Source: an uncultured bacterium (lineage in GTDB: Bacteria; Bacteroidota; Bacteroidia; Bacteroidales; Rikenellaceae). Taken from it: a stretch of DNA of 8,756 nucleotides. The first letter of the stretch is position 1. Each line of letters starts with the position of its first letter. Below are positions 1-6,964 of this stretch, piece by piece. Both the position numbers and the translations under genes were made by a program. The DNA is taken from the NCBI GenBank assembly GCA_905214725.1, contig CAJMNH010000026.1, forward strand, positions 1 to 8,756, read 5' to 3'. The notes under the pieces were generated by a model. The model had not been told where the DNA came from, searched no databases, and worked only from the letters and a program-made list of their open reading frames with translations.

Positions 1-1619
1 TCGCCGTGACGGCGGGAGCGATGGACTCGATGGTCAACCACTATACGGCCAACAAACGGCTGCGCAGCAACGACGCCTATACCCCCGGCGGCGCAGCGGG
101 ATTCCGCCCCGACTACGCCGTGACGACCTACACCCGCATCCTCAAACGGCTTTACCCCCACACGCCGGTAGTGGTGGGCGGAATCGAAGCGTCGCTGCGG
201 CGGCTTACCCATTACGACTACTGGCTGGATGCGCTCAAACCCTCGATTCTCGTGGAGAGCGGCGCCGACCTGCTGATCTACGGCATGGGCGAACGGGTCG
301 TGCAGCAGGTGGCCGCCGCGATGCGCAACGGCTACAACGCCAAGCTGCTGCGTAAAATCCGGCAGGTGGCGTTCCTCGCCGACCGCGCCTACGTCGAACG
401 GCTCGACGACAAGTTGCCGCTCCGTTCCTACGAAGAGTGCCTCGCCGATACGCACGCCTTCGGCGAGAATTTCCGCCGCATCGAGACCGAGAGCAACCTC
501 TTGGAGCCGCACAGCGTGCTGGTCGAACCCACGGGCGACCGTTACGTGGTGGTCAACCCCGCCAATGCGACGCTCTCGACCGAGGAATTGGACCGTTCGT
601 TCGACCTCCCCTACGAACGGGCGCCCCACCCGCGCTACCGCGGCAAGGGCGACATTCCGGCATGGGAGATGATCAAGCATTCGGTCAATATCCACCGCGG
701 CTGTTTCGGCGGCTGCGCCTTCTGCACCATCTCGGCGCATCAGGGCAAGTTCGTCCATTCGCGCTCGGAGCGTTCGATCCTCGACGAGGTGCGAAAAATC
801 GCGGCGATGCCCGATTTCCGCGGCTACCTCTCCGACATCGGCGCCCCTTCGGCCAACATGTACGGCATGCACGGCCGCGACCGCACGCTCTGCGCCCGCT
901 GCCGGCGACCGTCGTGCCTCCATCCGCGCCTGTGTCCCAATCTGGACAACGACCACCGGCCGCTGCTCGACCTCTACGCCAAGATTCGCGCCGTCAAAGG
1001 GATCAAGAAAGCCTTCATCGGCAGCGGCATCCGCTACGACCTCTTCGACGGGAGCGACTATCTGGAAACAGTCGTGAAATACCACACGTCGGGCCGGCTG
1101 AAAGTCGCGCCCGAACATACGGAGGAGCGGGTGCTCAACCTGATGCGCAAGCCCCCGTTCGCGCTTTTCGAACGGCTCAACGACGATTTCCGCTCGATCT
1201 GCCGACGCAACGGACTCAACTACCAGCTGATCCCCTACTTCATCTCGTCGCATCCCGGCTGTACGGAACACGACATGCAGGCCCTCGCACAGAAGGTGCT
1301 CGGCAACCTGCACTTCACACTCGAACAGGTGCAGGACCTCACCCCCACGCCGATGACGCTTTCGTCGGTGATGTTCTACACGGGAGAGAATCCTTACACG
1401 GGCGAAAGGGTCTATGTGGCGCGTTCGCAGGAGGAGAAACGCCGACAAAAGGGGTATTTTTTCCGGTCGGAGCAAGCGGACAGCCGCCCCGATCGGACGC
1501 GGCCGCAAGCGGGACAAAGCGCAGGGGCGCGCCGTCCGCGCACCGGAAGGCCGTCCGAGGGAGGAAAGCGGAATGCTGCAGGGCACACAATCTCCCGCGG
1601 CAGAGGACGCAAAAAATAA
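1..1619 (+). CDS. YgiQ-family radical SAM protein, 5' end missing
   Basis: The reading frame is open to the left edge (codons from base 3), so the start lies outside the window; the GTG at 6 is only the first start-like codon inside it. By comparison with the family, roughly the first 100 residues are missing. Counting from base 6, the radical SAM motif is seen as CFGGCAFC, with Cys233, Cys237 and Cys240 in the CX3CX2C spacing that binds the 4Fe-4S cluster. The N-terminal stretch AMDSMVNHYTANKRLR and the segment GGIEASLRRLTHYDYW are typical of YgiQ. A second cysteine group (Cys296, 299, 304, 310) follows the core. The C-terminal part, up to about residue 485, resembles the DUF3362 domain. The last 50 or so residues are a low-complexity Arg/Lys/Gly-rich tail that looks poorly conserved. 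The biochemical role of YgiQ proteins is, to my knowledge, not established. The gene converges on xerD. Confidence 0.92.
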   Translation, partial: AVTAGAMDSMVNHYTANKRLRSNDAYTPGGAAGFRPDYAVTTYTRILKRLYPHTPVVVGGIEASLRRLTHYDYWLDALKPSILVESGADLLIYGMGERVVQQVAAAMRNGYNAKLLRKIRQVAFLADRAYVERLDDKLPLRSYEECLADTHAFGENFRRIETESNLLEPHSVLVEPTGDRYVVVNPANATLSTEELDRSFDLPYERAPHPRYRGKGDIPAWEMIKHSVNIHRGCFGGCAFCTISAHQGKFVHSRSERSILDEVRKIAAMPDFRGYLSDIGAPSANMYGMHGRDRTLCARCRRPSCLHPRLCPNLDNDHRPLLDLYAKIRAVKGIKKAFIGSGIRYDLFDGSDYLETVVKYHTSGRLKVAPEHTEERVLNLMRKPPFALFERLNDDFRSICRRNGLNYQLIPYFISSHPGCTEHDMQALAQKVLGNLHFTLEQVQDLTPTPMTLSSVMFYTGENPYTGERVYVARSQEEKRRQKGYFFRSEQADSRPDRTRPQAGQSAGARRPRTGRPSEGGKRNAAGHTISRGRGRKK

Positions 1620-1645
1620 AAGCGCTCCTCAGGGAAGCGCTTTTT
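1618..1645. terminator. Bidirectional intrinsic terminator between ygiQ-like gene and xerD
   Basis: The left arm AAAAGCGCTCC (1618-1628) pairs with the right arm GGAAGCGCTTTT (1633-1644) around a TCAG loop, with one bulged A. A T run follows on the + strand, and on the - strand the complement of the A-rich stretch at 1611-1621 supplies a T run. It overlaps the ygiQ-like stop codon and ends one base before the xerD stop codon, so it can serve both convergent genes. Confidence 0.85.
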
Positions 1646-2545
1646 CTATCGGATCGGCAGATGCCGCTCGACGGTTTCGCGCAGATGTTCGTTGTCCAGA
1701 TGGGTGTAGATTTCGGTCGTGACGATATTCTCGTGCCCCAGCATCTCCTGCACCTGACGGATCGAAGCGCCGCCCTGAAGCAGATGCGTGGCGAACGAAT
1801 GGCGAAAGGTATGGGGGCTGACCCGTTTGTCGATCCCGGCCCGCAGCACGGCCTGTTTGATCACGGTGAAGACCATCACGCGCGACAGCCGTCCGCCGCG
1901 ATTGTTCAGGAAGAGCGTCTCTTCGCCCGAACGGGCGCTGCGCCGGCAGTCGAGATAAGCATAGATCTTTTCGCGCGCCGTATCGCTTACCGGCACCAGA
2001 CGCTGCTTGTCTCCCTTACCGATCACCCGAATGTATCCCTCGCCGAAAAAGAGATCGCACAGACGCAGTGAAATCAACTCCGAAACGCGCAGGCCACACG
2101 AATAGAGCACCTCGAGCATCGCGCTGTCGCGCACGCCTTTCGGCGTACTGCGGTCGATAGATGCGATGATACGGTCGATTTCCGCGGTCGAAAGGACGTC
2201 GGGAAGCCGGCGCCCGAACTTGGGCGCTTCGATGAACTCCATCGGCGAAGCTTCGATCACATCGGTAAGCAGCAAATAATTGAAGAAACTTTTCAGTCCG
2301 CTCAGCACGCGCGCCTGCGAACTCTTCTTGTGGCCGTGATCGTAGAGCCACGCCATGTAACGTTCGATCATCTGCGACTCGACCTTGCGCGGCGGCACGT
2401 CCCACAACCGCAGAACGAAGTGGATGAACTGCTCCAGATCGCGCATGTAGGATTCGACCGTATTGGCCGAAAGCCGCTTTTCGAGTTTGATATAAGTACG
2501 GTACTTTCGGGCGATTTCCACCCAACGTCTGCTGTTTTCTGCCAT
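1646..2545 (-). CDS. xerD: Site-specific tyrosine recombinase, XerD type
   Basis: This 299-residue protein has the length and two-domain layout of XerC/XerD, which resolve chromosome dimers at dif during cell division. The N-terminal SAM-like DNA-binding domain covers about residues 10-95. The catalytic domain follows with all expected residues visible: Arg153 in SCGLRVSEL, Lys177 in IGKGDKQRLVP, His245 and Arg248 in SPHTFRHSFATHLL, His271 in MLGHENI, and the nucleophile Tyr280 in TTEIYTHLD. The ATG at 2543-2545 gives the usual N-terminus and lies 52 bases from the divergent prmA start. The choice of XerD over XerC rests on overall resemblance only; Bacteroidota usually carry both. No transposon ends, integron or phage genes adjoin it, so a housekeeping role is more likely than a mobile integrase. 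It has its own promoter box and shares a terminator with the convergent upstream gene. Confidence 0.9.
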   Translation of the reverse strand: MAENSRRWVEIARKYRTYIKLEKRLSANTVESYMRDLEQFIHFVLRLWDVPPRKVESQMIERYMAWLYDHGHKKSSQARVLSGLKSFFNYLLLTDVIEASPMEFIEAPKFGRRLPDVLSTAEIDRIIASIDRSTPKGVRDSAMLEVLYSCGLRVSELISLRLCDLFFGEGYIRVIGKGDKQRLVPVSDTAREKIYAYLDCRRSARSGEETLFLNNRGGRLSRVMVFTVIKQAVLRAGIDKRVSPHTFRHSFATHLLQGGASIRQVQEMLGHENIVTTEIYTHLDNEHLRETVERHLPIR

Positions 2546-2553
2546 ATTATCCC

Positions 2554-2561
2554 TAACTTTG
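2554..2561 (+). promoter_or_regulatory. Predicted -7 promoter box for prmA
   Basis: The sequence TAACTTTG matches the Bacteroidota TAnnTTTG consensus exactly. It would place the start of transcription near 2568 and give a 5' leader of about 30 bases before the prmA ATG. The upstream T-rich stretch at 2535-2538 is closer than a standard -33 element, so that element is weak or absent. Confidence 0.55.
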
Positions 2562-2567
2562 CTAGGA

Positions 2568-2575
2568 CAAAGTTA
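2568..2575 (-). promoter_or_regulatory. Predicted -7 promoter box for xerD
   Basis: Read on the - strand this is TAACTTTG, an exact match to the Bacteroidota -7 consensus TAnnTTTG. It would start transcription near 2561, about 17 bases before the xerD ATG. I do not see a convincing -33 TTTG at the expected 19-21 base spacing. The box faces an identical copy on the other strand. Confidence 0.55.
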
Positions 2576-2597
2576 ACAAATAATTTTACATAATATC

Positions 2598-3428
2598 ATG
2601 ACGAATTATGCCGAACTTACGTTGGATACGGCCGATGCGGAGCAGGCGGAGATTCTGACGGCCGAGCTGGCCGATTTCCCGTTCGAGAGTTTCGAGCAAG
2701 AGGGCGCGCGGCTCAAAGCCTACATTCCCCAGCCGCTGCTGGCCGACTGCAAGAACGAGGTCGATGCCCTGCTGGCGCGTTACGGCATTCGCCGCGCTAT
2801 CTACCTGAGCATCGAGCCGCAAAACTGGAACGCGCTGTGGGAGCGGAATTTCACACCGGTCGAGGTCGACGGGCGGCTTACGATCCGCGCGCCGTTCCAC
2901 GCCCCCGCGTCCACGGAGATGGAGGTGGTCATCATGCCCAAAATGTCGTTCGGCACGGGTCATCACGCCACGACCTGCCTGATGGCCGCCGGTCTGCTCG
3001 ACCGCAACGTCGCGGGGTTGCGCGGACTCGACATGGGCAGCGGCACGGGAGTATTGGCGATCGTGGCCGCTCTGCGCGGCGCAGCGGCGGTCGATGCGGT
3101 CGACATCGACGAATGGGCTTACGAAAACTGCACCGAAAACATTCGCGCCAACGGCGTCGAAGAGCGTATTACGCCCCTGCTGGGCGACATCGCCGCGATC
3201 GCCGGAAAGCAGTACGACTTCCTGCTGGCCAACATCAACCTGAATATTCTGCTGGCGCAACTGCCCGCCTATGCCGCTGCGCTTCGTACGGGCGGCTGGC
3301 TTCTGATGAGCGGCATTCTGGCAGACGACGCGGCGGCCCTCGCCGACGCTGCGCACGCCGCAGGATTCACCGTCACGGGACATACACTGCGCGACGGGTG
3401 GGCGCGGGTGGACGCCGTGAAGAATTAA
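2598..3428 (+). CDS. prmA: Ribosomal protein L11 methyltransferase
   Basis: PrmA trimethylates ribosomal protein L11 using S-adenosylmethionine. The protein is 276 residues, slightly shorter than the E. coli enzyme, as is usual in Bacteroidota. An N-terminal substrate-recognition region (about 1-80) is followed by WNALWERNFTPVEV and the family signature SFGTGHHATT (117-126), where proteobacterial enzymes usually have FGTGTHPTT. The class I methyltransferase motif is LDMGSGTG (144-151), the acidic residue ending strand 2 is in VDID (168-171), and the active-site strand is LLANIN (209-214). The ATG at 2598 gives a complete N-terminus right after the promoter; there is no Shine-Dalgarno sequence, only AT-rich DNA, which is normal for this phylum. 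It is the first gene of a co-oriented series with recO, though a 114-base gap separates them. Confidence 0.95.
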   Translation: MTNYAELTLDTADAEQAEILTAELADFPFESFEQEGARLKAYIPQPLLADCKNEVDALLARYGIRRAIYLSIEPQNWNALWERNFTPVEVDGRLTIRAPFHAPASTEMEVVIMPKMSFGTGHHATTCLMAAGLLDRNVAGLRGLDMGSGTGVLAIVAALRGAAAVDAVDIDEWAYENCTENIRANGVEERITPLLGDIAAIAGKQYDFLLANINLNILLAQLPAYAAALRTGGWLLMSGILADDAAALADAAHAAGFTVTGHTLRDGWARVDAVKN

Positions 3429-3467
3429 CAATTAATAATCGGGAATCGACAATTATTCGGACGATTA
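3428..3467. repeat. Short AT-rich imperfect repeats after prmA
   Basis: The prmA-recO gap opens with an imperfect direct repeat: ACAATTAATAATCGGGA (3428-3444) and ACAATTATTCGGA (3449-3461). The 6-base inverted pair TAATCG/CGATTA (3436-3441 and 3462-3467) overlaps it. The hairpin would be weak and has no T run, so I do not call it a terminator. The rest of the gap to 3542 shows no clear TAnnTTTG box for recO, so read-through from prmA is possible. Confidence 0.35.
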
Positions 3468-3542
3468 CTCCGTTAAACAGATAGTTACCGAACAGAATCG
3501 AGGCAAAAGCGGAACCCGTATCTCGCCAGCCCGACAAACGGC

Positions 3543-4268
3543 ATGAAATCCTACAAAGCCCGCGGCATCGTGCTGCACACGCTCAAATACGGCGACTCGT
3601 CGATGGTCGTCTTCCTGCTCACCGACACGGGCGGGCGGCAAAACTACATGGTGCAGGGCGTCCGTTCGTCGCGCGGCCACGGCTCGAAACTGGCACTGTT
3701 CCAGCCGATGTTCGCCGTGGAGTTCGAGGGGCTGGAGTCGTCGCGGATGCAGATGCACCGTTTCCGCGAGGTGCGGAGCGGCATCGTGCTGCAATCGCTG
3801 CCGTTCGACGTGCGGAAATCGACCATCGCGCTTTTTATGGCCGAAGTACTCTACCGGCTGGTCAAGGAGTGCGAACCCAACGAGCGGCTTTTCGACTTCG
3901 TCTGGGGTTCGGTGGCGGCGCTCGACTCGCTCACCGAGGGGGTGGCCAACTTCCACCTGTGGTTCCTCACGAACCTGAGCCGGTTTCTGGGCTTCTCGCC
4001 GAGCAACGCCTATCTGCCGGGGGCATGGTTCGATATTCGCGAGGGATCGTTTACGCCGCTGCGACCCGCACACGACGAAGTGCTGTCGGCCGACGACGCC
4101 CGCATCCTGCACGACCTGCTGGAATGCGACGTGCGCTACATCGCCGAGATCGGGCTCAACCGCCGCCAGCGCGTAGCCTACCTCGACGCCCTGTTGGTCT
4201 ACTATGGCTACCATCTCGACGCAATCCATGCCGTGCAGTCGGTAAGGATTTTGCAGGAGGTATTTTGA
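3543..4268 (+). CDS. recO: DNA repair protein RecO
   Basis: RecO loads RecA onto single-stranded DNA coated with SSB, working with RecR and sometimes RecF. The protein has 241 residues, very close to the usual length. The N-terminal OB-fold begins with the typical YKARGIVLHTLKYGDSS (about residues 4-20) and continues through the segment YMVQGVRSSRG to about residue 80. The rest is the helical C-terminal domain, including SNAYLPGAWFDIREGSF. Only two cysteines occur (in KECEP and LLECDV), so the four-cysteine zinc site of some RecO proteins is absent, as is common in this phylum. The start ATG at 3543 fits the family N-terminus. It is followed after 24 bases by a small secreted-protein gene on the same strand, which probably shares its transcript. 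Confidence 0.93.
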   Translation: MKSYKARGIVLHTLKYGDSSMVVFLLTDTGGRQNYMVQGVRSSRGHGSKLALFQPMFAVEFEGLESSRMQMHRFREVRSGIVLQSLPFDVRKSTIALFMAEVLYRLVKECEPNERLFDFVWGSVAALDSLTEGVANFHLWFLTNLSRFLGFSPSNAYLPGAWFDIREGSFTPLRPAHDEVLSADDARILHDLLECDVRYIAEIGLNRRQRVAYLDALLVYYGYHLDAIHAVQSVRILQEVF

Positions 4269-4292
4269 CGAATCGCAAACCGGAATATAGCT

Positions 4293-4772
4293 ATGATGAA
4301 CAAGAGTCTTTTCCTATCGATCCTCTTTCTGCTCGCCGGCGGAGCCGCGGGAGCGCAGGAGCCGCCCGTGACGGAGGCGGCGATCGAACGACAGGAGCGG
4401 CGGCAAGTCCGCGAAACAACGGAGCAACGTACAGAACAGGCGCTCGACGGGGAGCTGAAAGATTTACTGGAACGCATCCCCGATTCACTGCGCGCAGACG
4501 GATGGATTCCCGGAACGGTGGTCATCGACGGCCACATTCTCGAACCCGTTCCGCTTCGCAAACCGGAGATGGAAAGATGGAACATGCCCCGGCAGCAGCA
4601 GATCACTCCGATCGACCGCGACTTCGTACGGCGTCTTACGAGCGGATGGCTCGCTATCTCCAACGGACAGGCTTTCAACTGGGAGTACGGCCGTCGTATC
4701 TGGGGGTTGGGAAGCATCTACCCGGGCAGTTATCTCGACGCCCGCACCCTCTCGTTCCCCCTGCCGCGATAG
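4293..4772 (+). CDS. Small secreted protein of unknown function
   Basis: I do not recognise this 159-residue protein. A clear Sec signal peptide covers residues 1-21 (MMNK, hydrophobic LFLSILFLLAGG, then AGA before Gln22), so the product should be periplasmic or exported; there is no lipobox cysteine. Residues 22-70 are charged and probably helical, rich in Glu, Arg and Gln. The second half is more ordered, with Trp/Tyr-rich stretches such as RLTSGWLAISNGQAF and WEYGRRIWGLGSIYPGSY. The mature part contains no cysteine. ATG codons lie at 4293 and 4296, and either could be used. It sits 24 bases after recO and ends just before a strong terminator, so it is probably the last gene of the prmA/recO transcript. 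The reading frame is supported by the signal peptide, codon use like its neighbours, and the terminator position. No enzymatic motif is visible. Confidence 0.75.
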   Translation: MMNKSLFLSILFLLAGGAAGAQEPPVTEAAIERQERRQVRETTEQRTEQALDGELKDLLERIPDSLRADGWIPGTVVIDGHILEPVPLRKPEMERWNMPRQQQITPIDRDFVRRLTSGWLAISNGQAFNWEYGRRIWGLGSIYPGSYLDARTLSFPLPR

Positions 4773-4796
4773 AAAAACCGCTTTGCCGACTTTCGG

Positions 4797-4834
4797 AAAG
4801 CCGCTGTACAGACACAGCGGCTTTTCAATTTTTT
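4797..4834 (+). terminator. Intrinsic terminator after the recO gene group
   Basis: An 11-base perfect stem, AAAGCCGCTGT (4797-4807) with ACAGCGGCTTT (4814-4824), encloses the loop ACAGAC. TTTT follows directly and a second run of six T begins at 4829. It lies 25 bases after the stop of the small secreted-protein gene and separates it from the porin transcript. Confidence 0.9.
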
Positions 4835-4839
4835 AGGTA

Positions 4840-4871
4840 TTTTCACGTAGGGAAATTCGGGAATATCTTTC
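4840..4871 (+). promoter_or_regulatory. Possible promoter of the porin gene
   Basis: TATCTTTC at 4864-4871 differs from TAnnTTTG in one base and lies about 20 bases after the T-rich TTTTC (4840-4844), close to the usual -33 spacing. An alternative -7 box, GAACTTTG at 4872-4879, also has one mismatch. Some promoter is expected here because a terminator lies just upstream and a gene begins at 4906; the exact box is uncertain. Confidence 0.35.
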
Positions 4872-4905
4872 GAACTTTGCAAGCGCAAAACCAATTTCAC
4901 GATCC

Positions 4906-5982
4906 ATGAAGAGACTTTTTCTTTTGCTGGCGATGGCTGCCGGTTTTCTTCCTGTGACGCAAAGTGTCGCGCAATCATACGACTCGATCCCCGATCCCGC
5001 CGCCCTCGCCGCCGAGATCGAAACGCTCAAGAGCCGTCAATCGACTTTCGATAAGATTTTGTCACATCTGCCCCGCTTGTCGGGCTACATCCAACTGGGT
5101 TACGAATGGAGCGAAGGCGCTTCGGATTTCTTCGTCAAACGCGCCCGCGTGGACTTCCAAGGCGACATCTCACCCAAAATCGACTATCGGCTGCAACTCG
5201 AATTCGCTTCGTCCAAAATCGTCGACATCTACCTGCGTTTCAAACCGCTGCAAGCACTAAACGTGCAGGTCGGCCAATTCAAGGTTCCGTTCTCGATCGA
5301 GAATACGCACTACGTGCCGCTCAAGTTCGAATTCATCGAGTATTCGATGGCGGTCTGCCGCCTGATGGGCTTCAACGACGTCTGCGGCGTCAATGCCACG
5401 GGGCGCGATCTGGGCGCACAGCTCTACGGCGGATTCATCGAGCGTGACGGGTACAGCGTCCTCAACTATAATTTCGGCGTCTTCAACGGCGAAGGGATCA
5501 ACGCCAAAGACAAAAACAAAAGCAAGGACGTCGTCGCCCGTCTGACGATCCAACCGCTGCGTGCACTGACGCTGGCGGGCTACTACTATTGGGGCGAGGT
5601 GGGCGAAACCTACAACGAACGCAGCCGCTACGGCGGCGGCCTCTGTTACGACGACGGCCGCTGGATCGCCCGCGGGGAGTACATCGCCGGCACGACGGGA
5701 TTCGTTTCGGAGAATACCTCCGTCTACGGTATCTTCGACAGCGACGGCTACTATGTAATGGCCGGCTGCTGGGCAACGCCCGAATGGCTGCCGGCCGTGC
5801 GATTCGAACAGTTCAACGAGGTATCGGGGCTCTCGGCGTCGCGCCAGACCAACTACACGGCAGGCGTCACCTACCAGCCCTTCAAACAGTTGCGTTGCCA
5901 GCTCAACTACACCTACGAACAGTACGGCGGAGCGAATCCCGACCGCAACGTCGTGGCGATGATGCTTACCGGCATTTTCTAA
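4906..5982 (+). CDS. Phosphate-selective porin O/P-type outer membrane protein
   Basis: This 358-residue protein resembles the Porin_O_P family of outer membrane beta-barrels; in Pseudomonas, OprP and OprO pass phosphate and polyphosphate. The Sec signal peptide is residues 1-22 (MKRLFLLLAMAAGFLP, cleavage after SVA). A short helical, possibly coiled-coil segment follows (AALAAEIETLKSRQ, about 32-45). The barrel begins near residue 58 with GYIQLGYEWSE and FFVKRARVDFQGDISPKIDY. The strand-turn LNVQVGQFKVPFSIEN (about 118-133) is characteristic of the family. Alternating aromatic and polar strands continue to the C-terminal Phe, the usual recognition signal for barrel assembly. Substrate specificity cannot be read from the sequence; Bacteroidota members are poorly characterised and no phosphate-uptake genes lie nearby. 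It appears to be a single-gene transcript between two terminators. Confidence 0.9.
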   Translation: MKRLFLLLAMAAGFLPVTQSVAQSYDSIPDPAALAAEIETLKSRQSTFDKILSHLPRLSGYIQLGYEWSEGASDFFVKRARVDFQGDISPKIDYRLQLEFASSKIVDIYLRFKPLQALNVQVGQFKVPFSIENTHYVPLKFEFIEYSMAVCRLMGFNDVCGVNATGRDLGAQLYGGFIERDGYSVLNYNFGVFNGEGINAKDKNKSKDVVARLTIQPLRALTLAGYYYWGEVGETYNERSRYGGGLCYDDGRWIARGEYIAGTTGFVSENTSVYGIFDSDGYYVMAGCWATPEWLPAVRFEQFNEVSGLSASRQTNYTAGVTYQPFKQLRCQLNYTYEQYGGANPDRNVVAMMLTGIF

Positions 5983-6003
5983 AGGCACCGATTTCTGAAA
6001 CGG

Positions 6004-6035
6004 AAACAGCCGGTCCTTCGGGACCGGCTGTTTTT
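6004..6035. terminator. Intrinsic terminator with UUCG tetraloop after the porin gene
   Basis: A 13-base perfect stem, AAACAGCCGGTCC (6004-6016) with GGACCGGCTGTTT (6021-6033), closes on a TTCG tetraloop and is followed by TT, making five T in a row. It is strong on the + strand. On the - strand only three T follow the hairpin, so it may end the nuclease-family transcript less efficiently. Confidence 0.92.
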
Positions 6036-6052
6036 CAATTCGTCCGAACCGC

Positions 6053-6961
6053 TCAGCGCAGCGTAAAATCCGACAGCAGAAAATAGTGGTCGCTGGGGTA
6101 GGTCTTGCCCTCGTGGTCGCGCACGAACTCCGCATCCGCGACATCGACTGCGCCCCTGTAAAAGAGGAAATCGATGCGGCGCGGCTCCTTCTTGGGCTTG
6201 TAGGCCTCGCCCTTGAAACCATGATAGGAGAATCCGGCTTCGCCGGCGCCGTGAACCGCCTCGTACATTTCACACCAACCGTCGACCGTACGGATGTACC
6301 GCACCGGCGCGCTGTCGATGCCCGCGTTGAAATCACCGCAGAGAATCTGCGGGAAATCGGCCGCGTACTGCGCGCACTCGTCCAGCACCATGCGAATCTG
6401 CCGGCAGCGCGCCTCGTCGCTCTTGTGATCGAGGTGCACGTCCAGCACGCGCAACTCCTTGCCCGTGCGTTTGTCGCGCAGCCGCACCCAGTTGCAGTGA
6501 CGCGCCCGCGTGGTATTCCACGAACAGCTGCCGCCGATGAGCGGCGTGTCCGACAGCCAGTAACAACCGGCCGAGACGAACTCGTAGCGGTCGCGGCGGA
6601 AAAAGATCACGTTCTTGCCGATGAAGTGATACCCTTCGGTATAGGGATCCATCTCCGGTCCTGCGAAACCGTAGGGCGCATAGTCGCGTAACTTCTCTTT
6701 CAGGTAGGCATAGGAATCGTAGATCACCTCCTGCAGGCAGACGATGTCGGGACGCCGCGAGCGGATTGTCTTCACGCACAGGTCGCGGCGATTTTCCCAC
6801 ACCCGCTCGGGATAAGGCGCATCGTCCCCGAGTCCCGTGATGCGGATGTTGCAGGTCATCACGCGGTGTATGCCGTCGTCGTATTTAGCCTTTTTGCGAG
6901 CTTCGGCGGTGCCGGCGAACAACAGCAGTACACCGGTAACTATCAGAATCCTGCGGAACAT
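6053..6961 (-). CDS. Secreted endonuclease/exonuclease/phosphatase-family protein
   Basis: The 302-residue protein has the full metal-dependent active site of the EEP superfamily (DNase I, exonuclease III, inositol phosphatases and sphingomyelinases). In order, the motifs are Asn38 in MTCNIR, Glu78 in CLQEV, His176 in LDVHLDH, Asp210 and Asn212 in CGDFNA, Asp264 in RRIDFLF, and Asp291-His292 in YPSDHYFL. A Sec signal peptide is visible (residues 1-22, ending AEA, no lipobox Cys), so it acts outside the cytoplasm. This favours a phosphoesterase or scavenging role over DNA repair, but the substrate cannot be decided from the sequence. Its ATG at 6959-6961 is 3 bases after the stop codon of the upstream FAD-dependent oxidoreductase, which implies co-transcription and probably coupled translation. 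It converges on the porin gene. Confidence 0.92.
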   Translation of the reverse strand: MFRRILIVTGVLLLFAGTAEARKKAKYDDGIHRVMTCNIRITGLGDDAPYPERVWENRRDLCVKTIRSRRPDIVCLQEVIYDSYAYLKEKLRDYAPYGFAGPEMDPYTEGYHFIGKNVIFFRRDRYEFVSAGCYWLSDTPLIGGSCSWNTTRARHCNWVRLRDKRTGKELRVLDVHLDHKSDEARCRQIRMVLDECAQYAADFPQILCGDFNAGIDSAPVRYIRTVDGWCEMYEAVHGAGEAGFSYHGFKGEAYKPKKEPRRIDFLFYRGAVDVADAEFVRDHEGKTYPSDHYFLLSDFTLR

Positions 6962-6964
6962 GCG

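Noticed and set aside
437..2071. Long + strand open frame of 544 residues overlapping the YgiQ-like gene and antisense to xerD.
   Set aside because: It crosses two well-supported genes and the terminator between them, is Arg/Pro-rich with no domain, and arises from high-GC codon bias.
1646..2545. Possibility that the tyrosine recombinase marks a mobile element or phage.
   Set aside because: No attachment-site repeats, terminal inverted repeats, cargo or phage genes are visible; neighbours are housekeeping genes and the length and sequence match XerC/D.
2586..3431. A 281-residue - strand open frame opposite prmA.
   Set aside because: prmA carries the full methyltransferase motif set; the antisense product has no recognisable features.
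4254..4259. AGGAGG, a perfect Shine-Dalgarno-like word.
   Set aside because: It lies inside the recO coding sequence, 33 bases before the next ATG, too far to serve it, and Bacteroidota rarely rely on such sites. A TTG start right after it opens only a shadow frame.
5257..6336. A 359-residue - strand open frame across the porin and the end of the nuclease-family gene.
   Set aside because: It runs antisense through the porin and out of frame through the nuclease-family gene, and spans a strong terminator; both overlapped genes have clear family motifs.
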